From Nocardia neocaledoniensis (GTDB lineage: Bacteria > Actinomycetota > Actinomycetes > Mycobacteriales > Mycobacteriaceae): 64,000 bases of DNA. The position numbers were made by a program, and so were the translations under genes. Where the stretch lies: positions 308,411 through 372,410 of the forward strand of contig NZ_QGTL01000007.1 of NCBI RefSeq assembly GCF_003182135.1, read 5' to 3'. Positions 45,462 through 53,561 of the stretch are shown one piece after another. Within the stretch, counting starts at the first letter, position 1. Every line of letters starts with the position of its first letter. The notes beneath the pieces are model-generated. The model saw only the letters and a list, made by a program, of their open reading frames with translations, made no database searches and was not told where the DNA came from.

Positions 45462-45800
45462 TCAGGCCGCATCACGCCAACGCCCCTGGTCGCGCTTTCG
45501 GTCGTGGTCGAGGGTGTCGAGCGCGTTGCGCACGAACAGGGCCAGTGACTCGAGGACGGCGGGGTTGTCGATGCGGGCGGGCAGTCCCTGCCGGATCCGG
45601 GACTCGGCGACCAGGCGGCGGGTCTCCTCACTCGTCGGCCCCACCCACATCCCCCTGGTGCGGGGCGTGGCCGTTTCACGGCCGGATTCGCCCGCAGCGC
45701 CGTCAACGGCTCCCGGTGCGGGGTTCGGGGTACGGCGGTGGTGTGCGTGGCGGGTGCGGGCAGCGTCGAGACTGGCAACGTTCTCGGGATCAGCGGGCAT
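45462..45800 (-). CDS. small conserved hypothetical of the integrase module
   Basis: 112 residues, converging on the integrase with 15 bp between stops. AGGAGAG precedes the ATG at 45800. Basic, disordered N-terminal half; helical C terminus (SEETRRLVAESRIRQGLPARIDNPAVLESLALFVRNALDTLDHDRKRDQG). No known family. Its position invites testing as the excision (directionality) factor, but nothing in the sequence proves it. Confidence 0.6.
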   Translation of the reverse strand: MPADPENVASLDAARTRHAHHRRTPNPAPGAVDGAAGESGRETATPRTRGMWVGPTSEETRRLVAESRIRQGLPARIDNPAVLESLALFVRNALDTLDHDRKRDQGRWRDAA

Positions 45801-45988
45801 GAACAGCTCTCCTGCCTGAAGGGCGTGTCCGGGCTCGTGCGCGGCGCCTGGACACAAGGGTGCGTGTACACCTCTCTACTGCCGCGAAAATCGCCGATTT
45901 GGGACACAGCAAGCGATGACGATTCGGTAACGATCGAATCCGTGCAGGTCAGCCATCATTCGGGGCAGAGAACGAACTCCCGCGCAAG

Positions 45989-46047
45989 GTCTGGTGAACG
46001 ACCAGACTTCCCGCGACAACATCGAACGATGTCACCTGCCGATCGGC
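45989..46047. repeat. cluster of three small dyads
   Basis: GTCTGGT-N5-ACCAGAC (45989-46007), CATCG-AA-CGATG (46020-46031) and the palindrome GCCGATCGGC (46038-46047) follow each other 50 bp upstream of the first double hairpin. Confidence 0.6.
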
Positions 46048-46095
46048 GGGAATTCAGCGGTTGAAAGCGTGAACTGTTGCCGCGGAACTGGCCGC

Positions 46096-46155
46096 GCACG
46101 GATGTCTATACATAGTGAATGTATAGACAATCCACGTTGATATCCGCACGGATAT
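46096..46155. repeat. double-hairpin element, copy 1
   Basis: GCACGGA, then stem 1 TGTCTATACAT/ATGTATAGACA (11 bp, 5-nt loop, 46103-46129), exactly 10 nt, then stem 2 ATATCCG/CGGATAT (7 bp, 2-nt loop, 46140-46155). Copy 2 has the same plan with compensating base changes. Confidence 0.75.
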
Positions 46156-46446
46156 ACGGCCACTGACCAGCGGAAACACCGTGCGCGGGTGCGTCGGCTT
46201 AATCCGCCCACCGAACAGTGCAGGTGATCTCACCATCGAACATGCCACGGAAAAATGATCATCGCCGCACTCACCGATCAACCCACCCCCACCTCGGTGA
46301 ACCACCAGTCCTGGCGCGGCACGCCTCAATACCTGGCAGAGGTTCGCCACCTCGCCCGGACCGATCTCGCCGACGGTGCCGCAACGGCAGGACTACACCC
46401 AGGCATCGGGCCCACATGAACCCCGGCAGTCAACGGCAAGCGCTGG

Positions 46447-46508
46447 GCACGGATGTCTATTATCAATAGAATAATAGACAATCCTGGATGACATCCGCAC
46501 ACGGATGT
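46447..46508. repeat. double-hairpin element, copy 2
   Basis: GCACGGA, stem 1 TGTCTATTAT/ATAATAGACA (10 bp, 7-nt loop, 46454-46480), 10 nt, stem 2 ACATCCG/CGGATGT (7 bp, 4-nt loop, 46491-46508). It starts 351 bp after copy 1. Differences in each stem are paired on both sides. Confidence 0.75.
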
Positions 46509-46832
46509 GCCCGCTACGCTGCGAATAGGCGGCACCCAAGGGGCGTGATTTGATCGCCCCCCACAAAACCGCACAGAATTCCCCACACAAGACCCCATGC
46601 ATTGACCGCCACGGAAATCCGTCACCCCACTCCGCTCTGCAACTATTTTGCAAACACGATCGCAGTGGCCAGAAGAGCCGGGCAGCTTGACGGGTGCGAG
46701 CTGGCAGACTCGTTCACAAGGCTCAAACCGGACGCCGGCGTGAGTGTGGTCAGAGGTGATCGGCGGAAACCAGGCAGGAGATCCCGACGGGCCCGACAGA
46801 GGGGTCCGCGAGCTCAGTCGGATTGCCCCTGT

Positions 46833-47609
46833 CTACCAGAGTGAATCGGAATGGGCCCGGCTCGCCAGCCCGACGAGTTCGTTGGCGGTGAACCCATTTC
46901 CGGCTATCGTGTGCCGTGAAGCGACGCTGTGGGTGCTGCCGTCGGAGTCGTAGAGGAGTCCTCCGCTCTCGCGCACGATGACCGTACCCGCCGCGATATC
47001 CCACGGGTTGTTCGACAAGATGACGCAACCGTCGGTACGGCCGTCGGCCACGCACGCGAGGTCGAACGCAGCGGAGCCGAACATCCTGATCCGCTCCACC
47101 TGCGCGGCCAGCAGCGCTGTCAGCGACAAGCGCGGCCGGTTACGCTCTGCCGAGTCCCCACCCACCGCGTAGTCCCCAAGGGAAACAATCGACTCCGAAA
47201 GCAGCGACGCGGTCCCGACGCGAATGGATTCACCGTTGCGGAATGCCCCCATCCCTAATGCTGCATAATATTCGAGACCCAATGACGGGAAAGCGATCAC
47301 GCCAATGGTCGGCTCATTGCCTTCCAGGAGTGCGAGAGACACACCGAAGAGCGGGAGCCCATGAATGAAATTCGACGTCCCATCAATCGGATCCAGCACC
47401 CACAAGCTGCCGCGTTCGCGGCGGACATCATCGCCTTCCTCGCCGAGGAACCCGATGTTCGGTGTCTCCGAGTGCAGGAAGTCTTGGATACGTTGTTGAA
47501 CCGCGACATCGATATCGGTGACGAAATCTCGGTCACCTTTGGATGAAATGGACCCGACACTTCTCGATTCAATGACTGACACACCGTCAGCTACCGCGCG
47601 GCGCGCCAA
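46833..47609 (-). CDS. inositol-monophosphatase family protein
   Basis: About 258 residues. Metal-binding motifs of the IMPase superfamily: LGEEGDD, VLDPIDGTSNFIHGLPLFGVSLAL and WDIAAGTVIVRESGG. Superfamily substrates include inositol phosphate, histidinol phosphate, fructose bisphosphate and 3'-phosphoadenosine phosphates. No standard ATG exists at the right place: AGGAGG (47622-47627) points to a TTG at 47609, while a CTG at 47618 or a TTG overlapping the preceding stop are other options. It is co-directional with the XRE/DUF5919 gene 19 bp upstream, so the two form a cassette. Confidence 0.82.
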   Translation of the reverse strand: MARRAVADGVSVIESRSVGSISSKGDRDFVTDIDVAVQQRIQDFLHSETPNIGFLGEEGDDVRRERGSLWVLDPIDGTSNFIHGLPLFGVSLALLEGNEPTIGVIAFPSLGLEYYAALGMGAFRNGESIRVGTASLLSESIVSLGDYAVGGDSAERNRPRLSLTALLAAQVERIRMFGSAAFDLACVADGRTDGCVILSNNPWDIAAGTVIVRESGGLLYDSDGSTHSVASRHTIAGNGFTANELVGLASRAHSDSLW

Positions 47610-47628
47610 ATCGAGCAGTGACCTCCTA

Positions 47629-48486
47629 TTAGTTGCGTTCAATGACGTAGTCCGTTCCCTTTCTCCACATTTCCTCGAAAACTTCCGTGAACGTCTGAAA
47701 AGTTCCCTCGCGCTCCTGCCTTTTGGACACGAATGTCGGTGATTCCAGTCCGCGAGCGAACGGCAAATACGGTTGCATGACACATGTTTCTGAATCGATG
47801 ATGCAGATATTGAACCGGACCGGGGCGTCGTAGACGCGGATTTCTATCCTTCCGTTCATCGCGCTCGTCCAGTGCGACTGCACACGCTGGAGCATATGAA
47901 TGTTGAGTCTGGTGAGGCCCGACAGTGCGCCCGGCGCATGTCCCTCCTCTAACTCTCGTTCTGCGATGTTCGAGCCCTCTGGGTCGAGGAACAAGCACCG
48001 CATCCTGGTGCCGCCCCGCATCATCCGCAGAACCTCAGTGTCCGAGCACTGCTGGCACAAGATGTTCAGCGATAGTCCCGTGAGGTCGATCGTACTCGCA
48101 TTTCGGAACAACTTCTGCGGCGGACTCACCCTGAGAAAGTCGGCGCGTCGCGCGAAAACGCTCTCGACATCCGAAGTCTCGCCGCGGTCGTTCGTATCCC
48201 GTGCAACTGTCCGCGTCCGGTCGGAGAGGTTCATATCCTCGGCGTGATTCATGAACAACTCGTCAGCGGTCCAGCCGGGGAACATCGTTTCAAGCACTCG
48301 GCAGTGATGCGGGTAGGGCAGCGTGGAAATATTGCCCGACAGCCACCGATAGAATTGCGCCTTCTTGGGACCGGCGCCGACTGCTGTGGGATCGATTCTC
48401 GACGCGACAACATCGTATTCGCGATTGAACGCCGACACTGTCTGCAGGTGTCGCTTCTGGAGCAAAGCCTTGAGCACTGTTCCCAC
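47629..48486 (-). CDS. HTH regulator with C-terminal DUF5919-like domain
   Basis: 285 residues. The N-terminal part (LKALLQKRHLQTVSAFNREYDVVA ... KKAQFYRWLSGNISTLPYPHHCRVLETMFPGWTADELF) is the actinobacterial XRE-like DNA-binding region seen in DUF5919 proteins. The C-terminal 150 residues look like a phospholipase-D-like fold without the catalytic HKD motif (EVLRMMRGGTRMRCLFLDPEGSNIAERELEEGH, RIEIRVYDAPVRFNICIID). GTG start with GAGGGG. It probably senses a small molecule and controls the IMPase-like gene. I am confident of the pairing, less of the ligand idea. Confidence 0.72.
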   Translation of the reverse strand: MGTVLKALLQKRHLQTVSAFNREYDVVASRIDPTAVGAGPKKAQFYRWLSGNISTLPYPHHCRVLETMFPGWTADELFMNHAEDMNLSDRTRTVARDTNDRGETSDVESVFARRADFLRVSPPQKLFRNASTIDLTGLSLNILCQQCSDTEVLRMMRGGTRMRCLFLDPEGSNIAERELEEGHAPGALSGLTRLNIHMLQRVQSHWTSAMNGRIEIRVYDAPVRFNICIIDSETCVMQPYLPFARGLESPTFVSKRQEREGTFQTFTEVFEEMWRKGTDYVIERN

Positions 48487-48801
48487 GCGTCAACCCCTCG
48501 TCATCATGCGACCCGTCCGGCTGATCGTAGCTCAGATGAGCCATAGAAGAAACCGTATCGGGTACCGAAGGATTCAGATCAGACATTCCAGGCGTCGCGG
48601 CGATACCGCCCCACGCGCCACGGTGGTCGGCGAATAGGAACCAGCCAGCGCCGCCACCGCGCCAAGGACTCGAATCCACAATATCCGCGCGGGCATATCG
48701 GCCACCAAGGAGAAAGCATGCCCCGACGTTCTCCGGAGCGAGAAAACGCATCCGCGCACCTCGGCCCCAACGGTTACCAAGCCGAACAAAGGACGAATTC
48801 G
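48487..48801. other. divergent intergenic region inside the element
   Basis: Separates the leftward DUF5919/IMPase pair from the rightward chain of small genes and must carry both promoters. An in-frame ATG at 48718 could extend the small HTH gene, but the better ribosome site is at 48802. No clear repeat seen. Confidence 0.5.
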
Positions 48802-49017
48802 ATGACAAACACCCTCGAATTCGAAATCCTCGCTGTCCTCCGGCCCGGCGGAATGCTCACCGCCGACACGATCGCCCGCAACCTGAGCGTACCGAAGTGG
48901 CGCGTCATGCGTGCTCTGCGCGCCCTGCGCGAGGACGGCGCCGCGTTCTGCAACCGGTGCGACCAGTGGCAGGTATCGGTCGAGCAACATCGCCCGCAAC
49001 GACAGGCGGACCGATGA
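48802..49017 (+). CDS. small winged-helix DNA-binding protein
   Basis: 71 residues. Compact winged HTH: EFEILAVLRPGGMLTADTIARNLSVPKWRVMRALRALREDGAAF. It ends with FCNRCDQWQVSVEQ. AAAGGA precedes the ATG. First of five genes each overlapping the next by ATGA. Possible operon regulator of the element. Confidence 0.72.
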   Translation: MTNTLEFEILAVLRPGGMLTADTIARNLSVPKWRVMRALRALREDGAAFCNRCDQWQVSVEQHRPQRQADR

Positions 49018-49184
49018 CCCACCTCACCTCACCGTCGCCGATTCCCCGGCCCGAAATCGCTGACCTGGTCGCCACTCTCGAGGCGATGCGCGAGGCCGGG
49101 TGGATCACCACGACCCTCTCACCCGAGCCCGGCCCGGTTGTCGGGATCGGGCCGCGCGACACCGTGATTGGAGAATCGCGATGA
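49014..49184 (+). CDS. 56-residue hypothetical protein
   Basis: Overlaps both neighbours by four bases (ATGA at each end), which supports real translation. One predicted amphipathic helix (EIADLVATLEAMREAGWITTTL) and a Gly-rich end. No family recognised. Confidence 0.6.
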   Translation: MTHLTSPSPIPRPEIADLVATLEAMREAGWITTTLSPEPGPVVGIGPRDTVIGESR

Positions 49185-49657
49185 AACAGACCAGCCTACC
49201 CGACCCGCCCTCCGCCGAAGCCGCTCGCGCGCGGTGTGCGTTCTATCGGCAGGTGTGCTGCCTACCCACGGTCATCGACCCGGTCACCGGGCGGATCACG
49301 ATGCGCGCCGGACTGGTCGGCGCGGTGATGATGCCCACCGCCCTGGCTGTGAGTGTCAAGAACATCCTCGACGATCGAGGCGCCGCGCCCCTACCGATCA
49401 TCGGCCATCCCCGAGCCCGCATGTGGAGCTTCTTGGTCCGGTCCGACATCCGCCCGATCGGTGACCCGACCGTGCTAGCGGCGCTGTGGAAAGCGCGGAT
49501 AGTGGTGATCAGAGACGGCGATATCGCATTGCCCTCCCCGGTGCCGGACCCGCTGATGATCCGCACCTGGATTTCCCCGGCCAGCAACCCGATCCCGTCG
49601 GGGACGCTCATCCTCGACACCGTCGTCGCCCACCTCCCGCAGCAGGACAGGCAATGA
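49181..49657 (+). CDS. 158-residue conserved hypothetical protein
   Basis: Third of the overlapping chain (ATGA on both sides). Features: CAFYRQVCCLPTVIDPVTGRITMRAG, PLPIIGHPRARMWSFLVRSD, LWKARIVVIRDGDIALPSPVPDPL, IRTWISPASNPIPSGTLILDTVVAHL. The look is that of a Nocardia family sometimes labelled as an RNA-polymerase subunit in annotations, a label I see no support for. Function unknown. Confidence 0.65.
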   Translation: MKQTSLPDPPSAEAARARCAFYRQVCCLPTVIDPVTGRITMRAGLVGAVMMPTALAVSVKNILDDRGAAPLPIIGHPRARMWSFLVRSDIRPIGDPTVLAALWKARIVVIRDGDIALPSPVPDPLMIRTWISPASNPIPSGTLILDTVVAHLPQQDRQ

Positions 49658-49872
49658 CCCCAAGCCCGCCCTCACCGCGTCCCTACGAACCCGACATCCA
49701 CCTCACCATCGAATTCCCCACGCTACGCATGGAATTCGCCGCATGTCTGACAGCGGCGATGGTGTTCGTCTGCGAGGCGGGCACCCGCCGACTCTGTCTC
49801 GTCGCCGTCGATACCCGCCCGTGTGACGGGCTCCCACGCCTCCCGGCCGAACGCCTATATCTACAACCATGA
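49654..49872 (+). CDS. 72-residue hypothetical protein
   Basis: Fourth in the chain, ATGA overlap on both sides. It contains four cysteines (AACLTAAMVFVCEAG ... CLVAVDTRPCDG) in a hydrophobic stretch. No family recognised; the overlaps are the main evidence. Confidence 0.55.
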   Translation: MTPSPPSPRPYEPDIHLTIEFPTLRMEFAACLTAAMVFVCEAGTRRLCLVAVDTRPCDGLPRLPAERLYLQP

Positions 49873-50003
49873 CCGCATCTACAACCATGACGGCAACCAC
49901 CATCCACCCGACGCCCTCGGGCCTCCCCGCATGCTCGCCGCACCCATCCGTACGCCTTGACGACCCCGGCGACAACGGCAGAATCGCGATCAATGCCGAA
50001 TGA
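49869..50003 (+). CDS. 44-residue hypothetical protein
   Basis: Fifth in the chain; the ATG overlaps the preceding stop (ATGA). Thr/Pro-rich with no structure evident (MTASTTMTATTIHPTPSG). It is short enough to be missed by gene finders; only the coupling argues for it. A further ATGA at 50000 opens 11 codons, not counted as a gene. Confidence 0.35.
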   Translation: MTASTTMTATTIHPTPSGLPACSPHPSVRLDDPGDNGRIAINAE

Positions 50004-50501
50004 CGCGCTCTAACAACAAGCGTCACGCCCTTTGATACGGCGACCGTCACCGCGTGATCAGAACCGCCTCACCGAAGCCGTCGCGGACACCCGAACAGGG
50101 GCCTTCGATCTCCTGGACTGCGCACAAGGTCTCAGGTGATGACGCCTCGCGTGACTCGAACCGGGACGTTTGTCGACCGCGTCACCACCTTTCCAGTCAC
50201 CGACCACACTGAATCGACCCCGGGCAACTCCTCATCGCCGTGCGCCCCTTCGTCACGGCACCGGAGTCGCCCGGGGTCCACTGCGTCGGGCGGATGGGCC
50301 CCGAGGCGGGAACCGCGACGACATGCACACGCCGCCGCGCTATGGCTCGACGCTGGGTGCAGGGCCCGGCGGACAAGGTGTTCGCGTCAATCGCTGCGAC
50401 ACAGTCCATCGATGGCATCGGCGTGTCCACCGAGGCGCGAGACAGATAGCGCCCGTGTACTAGGGTGAGTACGCTGCTGACGAGTCGGGGAGGGGAAGGA
50501 C
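50004..50501. other. 498-bp region with no confident gene
   Basis: Short overlapping frames on both strands have random composition. Near its right end GTACT-N6-AGTAC (50457-50472) lies about 30 bases before the lipoprotein start and could be a promoter element. Confidence 0.4.
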
Positions 50502-51083
50502 ATGGTTCGGCTGACGCGATGGTTGGCTGCTGGGCTTGGTTTCGCCTGTGCGGGGGCGGCCCTCATCGGCTGCGATTCCTCGGGCGAGACCGGAACGACT
50601 CCGACATCAACCTTGTCGGTGAACGGACGTGAGCTGGCCGAGGACGTCCCTTCAGGGTTCGATCCCTGCATCGACATCCCAGAGGAAGTCCTCATAGAGG
50701 AGCGACTGGGCAGCAAGGAACCAGACCTCACCGAAGCACCAGGGGGCGTGATCTGGAAGGGCTGTGACTGGGTCTATCGGGGCGGCGGCGGATATTCGGC
50801 GAGTATCCGCGTGACAAATCTCACGGTGCAGATGGTGCGGGATCGAAACTTTCAAGATGCGACCGACTTTGTGGTCGGCGAACGCGAGGCGATCTCCACT
50901 CGGCAGTTCGACGGACCGAACGTCAACGAAGTCTGCGATATCAATGTGGCTGTGCGCGGCGGCAGCGTGGAAGTAAACGTTGTCAACCCGCCGTCACGTC
51001 GAGATACCGGCCACCTGGACTCCTGTCAAATCGCTCGCACGTTGGCCGAGAAGATTGTGCCGTTAATTCCCGAAACTCTTTGA
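50502..51083 (+). CDS. DUF3558 lipoprotein of the type VII cassette
   Basis: 193 residues. Lipobox LIGC with Cys24. DUF3558-like: GFDPCIDIPEEVLIEERLG, VIWKGCDWVYRGG, NEVCDINVAVRGG, LDSCQIARTLAEKIV. ATG with AAGGA. It heads a run of co-directional genes typical of Nocardia EspG/WXG loci. Related to the pair at 32-33 kb. Confidence 0.87.
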   Translation: MVRLTRWLAAGLGFACAGAALIGCDSSGETGTTPTSTLSVNGRELAEDVPSGFDPCIDIPEEVLIEERLGSKEPDLTEAPGGVIWKGCDWVYRGGGGYSASIRVTNLTVQMVRDRNFQDATDFVVGEREAISTRQFDGPNVNEVCDINVAVRGGSVEVNVVNPPSRRDTGHLDSCQIARTLAEKIVPLIPETL

Positions 51084-51115
51084 GTAGCAGTTGATATCGG
51101 CGTAGGAGGGGTTCC

Positions 51116-51541
51116 TTGGCGGGAGACGATGGCCAAAGCGTATTTTCAGGCATGATTGAGCAGGCTCGGGTGGGGAGCCTGAATCTTCGGATGGAGCCCG
51201 AGGAATTCGCTCGAATCGATCGCGAATGCACCGAGTTCCAGACAACGATCGGGCAAATCCAGCAATCGATGACTGACATTTCGAAGATCGCGACGTGGGG
51301 TTTCGGTGATCACGCGAACTCTGGTTTGTCGTCGGCGAGGGTTATGGCTGACAGGTTCAGGACGAAGGCGCGGGGCGGCGAGGATTCCTTCTACGATGTG
51401 CTCGAAGAGCACTACAAGATCGTCGAGGACATTCGTGTTCTCCATCAGGTGATCCGCGATCGGTTCATGGCCGAGGACGAGGCATGGGCAGCACGCTTCA
51501 ACGCCGAAGTCGCCGCGCTGGATGCGGGTGGTTCGAAATGA
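51116..51541 (+). CDS. WXG100-like helical protein (type VII cassette)
   Basis: 141 residues. All-helical; LNLRMEPEEFARIDRECTEFQTTIGQIQQSMTDISKI resembles an ESX-type helical hairpin. YKIVE near residue 100 fits the YxxxD/E secretion signal of type VII substrates. TTG start with an excellent AGGAGGGG; no ATG until 51151. It overlaps the next gene by ATGA. Confidence 0.65.
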   Translation: MAGDDGQSVFSGMIEQARVGSLNLRMEPEEFARIDRECTEFQTTIGQIQQSMTDISKIATWGFGDHANSGLSSARVMADRFRTKARGGEDSFYDVLEEHYKIVEDIRVLHQVIRDRFMAEDEAWAARFNAEVAALDAGGSK

Positions 51542-52740
51542 CGGGTACCGAGCCCGTGAAGATCCCACCCGCCACCGAGACGCCACTGTGCTGGACCCAC
51601 AAGGGGATTCTCAAGGCGTTCGAGCAGGTCGCCACCGACCCCGCGAACGGCGCGGCAACGAAATACCGTGAGTCCGGAACGAAGTGGACCACCGCCCTCG
51701 AGCAGTTCCGCCAACGCATGCAGGTCTCGATCGCATCGGCATGGGAAGGCGACTCGGCAACAGCATCGATCAACGCGATCCGCCAGTACACCTCCGACGC
51801 GGACAAACTCACTCCCGCGTTCACGACCATGAGCGATCAGGTCACCGCTGCCGCTGCCGCAGCGGTGAAGACGAAATCAGCGCTGCCCGGTGAAGTGGAT
51901 CCCGGTTTCCTGGACAGCATGCCGTGGAACAAGGCCGTTGTCCGGGGCCAGCGCGAGGATGCCGAGGACGACGCACGTGACGTCATGGGCAACCAGTACG
52001 TGCTGCCCTTCGCAGGAACAGACAGCGCGATCCCCGTCCTACCCCGCCCGGCCAACCCCACCCAGACCACCGAGGACCCCGGCGGGAGCACCGTCACCGA
52101 TAACACGAATGGTGGCGGCAACCAACCCGACACGAACGGTGGGACTCAACAGGCACAAACGACAGACACCGAGGACCCGACCGAACAAGACCCGACTGAG
52201 TCCTCTCCGACCGGGGATCCGTCCTCGTCGGCTCCGACCTCCACCGAAGAAGACGACTCCACCGACGCTGCAGGAACAACCGACCCGGGCACCGATTCTC
52301 CGTCGACCTCACCTGCTGCGACAAGTCCGGCCACTACGAACCAGCCGACCGGGCTCGGGAGCGGATCCGGAGGAGGTGGGTCAGGTATCTCCGGCGGGAC
52401 AGGCGGTTCGCCGGGTACCGGCTCACCAACCGCCCCGAAGTCGGGCACCGCGATGCCGGGCGGTCTTGCGACATCCGCACCTGCCGCCGCGGCCGCCGCA
52501 GCGAACGCAGCAGCAGCAGGATCCCGCGGAATGACGGGCATGCCAGGCATGATGGGCGCCGGCGCGGGCCGGGGTAAAGACGACGAATCCGAACACAAGA
52601 TTCCCGACTACCTGATCACCGAAGCCAACACCAGCGAGCTGATCGGCGAGTTGCCTTCGGCAGTGCGTGGTGGAGTCCTCGGTAGCCACTTCCCCTCCGC
52701 GAACCCGCCACGTACGGACCGCACGTCGGGAGATACTTGA
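51538..52740 (+). CDS. PPE/WXG-like type VII secretion substrate with Pro/Thr/Gly-rich linker
   Basis: 400 residues. Helical N-terminal 120 residues with the W-x-G turn in ASAWEGDSATASINAIRQY. Then about 190 residues of low-complexity Thr/Pro/Ser/Gly, including a poly-Ala run. The conserved C-terminal tail DESEHKIPDYLITEANTSEL ... GGVLG is seen in actinobacterial PPE-like proteins. The next gene encodes the EspG-like chaperone, as expected for PPE substrates. It shares a base with that gene's start. Confidence 0.75.
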   Translation: MTGTEPVKIPPATETPLCWTHKGILKAFEQVATDPANGAATKYRESGTKWTTALEQFRQRMQVSIASAWEGDSATASINAIRQYTSDADKLTPAFTTMSDQVTAAAAAAVKTKSALPGEVDPGFLDSMPWNKAVVRGQREDAEDDARDVMGNQYVLPFAGTDSAIPVLPRPANPTQTTEDPGGSTVTDNTNGGGNQPDTNGGTQQAQTTDTEDPTEQDPTESSPTGDPSSSAPTSTEEDDSTDAAGTTDPGTDSPSTSPAATSPATTNQPTGLGSGSGGGGSGISGGTGGSPGTGSPTAPKSGTAMPGGLATSAPAAAAAAANAAAAGSRGMTGMPGMMGAGAGRGKDDESEHKIPDYLITEANTSELIGELPSAVRGGVLGSHFPSANPPRTDRTSGDT

Positions 52741-53492
52741 TGTCGGAATGGACCTGGGATCCAGACGATTTCGCAGCCCTCTGGCTCAACGACGGCCGCG
52801 ACCGATTCCCTCGCCCCTTACATTTCACCAGTCGCTTCCGCTATCGGGAGGACTTCGACGCCCACGCCCGAGGGGTGCGTGCGCGGTACACCGGCGAGGA
52901 ATCCTCAGCCATCGAACTCGCCCTGAACACCCTTGCAGCAGCGACCATCCGCGTCGAAGTCTTCGCCGAGACAGGCCCTTCCGGCAGCCACGTCCACAGA
53001 ATCGTCGGTGCCAGGGATCTCCACAACGCCGTGATCGCAGCCCAAACAGTCATCGACGGAGTCGATGGCCCGATCTGGGTACGCCGTGGCCGACCAGAGA
53101 ATCTCGGGAAAGGTATCGCCTCACGAATCCCGCCATGTGCACCTGGTAGACGGCGAGCTGAAGAATTCTTTACCCGCGATCTGGAACCCGACTACAACAA
53201 CCATTTCACCGATGTAGCGCACAACACTCCGATCGAGCGGTACAACCGTGTGGTCGCCCACCCTCGCTCCGGTTCGGGGTCCGCCGCAATCCGAACCGGC
53301 GACATCAACACTCGCACCGACCCAGAGCGATATATCGAATGGCTCGACATGGCCGATGACGGGCGCTATATCGTTCACAGAACGCGTGAGCGACTCACCA
53401 TCGAATCCGGTGATACCGCAGCTCTCGCGACGATCGTGACGGGCTGGATTGACCGCGCATTGGAACGGCAACGCGAGGCAGTCAATCGGTAG
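52740..53492 (+). CDS. EspG-family ESX secretion-associated chaperone
   Basis: 250 residues. The opening WTWDPDDFAALWLNDGRDRFPRPLHFTSRFRY and the later HRIVGARDLHNAVIAAQTVIDGVDGPIWVRRGRPENL match the EspG pattern. EspG proteins bind PE/PPE pairs in the cytoplasm and hold them soluble until secretion. It starts on the stop of its likely client (TGATG). Confidence 0.82.
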   Translation: MSEWTWDPDDFAALWLNDGRDRFPRPLHFTSRFRYREDFDAHARGVRARYTGEESSAIELALNTLAAATIRVEVFAETGPSGSHVHRIVGARDLHNAVIAAQTVIDGVDGPIWVRRGRPENLGKGIASRIPPCAPGRRRAEEFFTRDLEPDYNNHFTDVAHNTPIERYNRVVAHPRSGSGSAAIRTGDINTRTDPERYIEWLDMADDGRYIVHRTRERLTIESGDTAALATIVTGWIDRALERQREAVNR

Positions 53493-53561
53493 GGAGTGTA
53501 GCTGCGGCATTGCAGAAGGATCGGACGCTGGTGCTGTAGTGAAACAGAGATTGGATATCAA

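Larger units (their letters stand above)
45858..46832. other. gene-free 1-kb region rich in inverted repeats
   Basis: No convincing reading frame on either strand; the frames present are short and follow the repeats. It holds a run of small dyads (45989-46047) and two copies of a covarying double hairpin (46096-46155 and 46447-46508). Candidate origin of transfer, replication origin or structured RNA region of the element. Confidence 0.6.

Noticed and set aside
46054..46653. Two or three short minus-strand frames sharing a stretch around RIVY...NRHPC
   Set aside because: The likeness arises from the double-hairpin repeat; the amino-acid changes follow paired stem changes, not protein conservation.
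50136..50468. 110-codon frame in the gap before the lipoprotein gene
   Set aside because: Arg/Ser/Pro-rich composition, no ribosome site, competing frames of equal quality on both strands.
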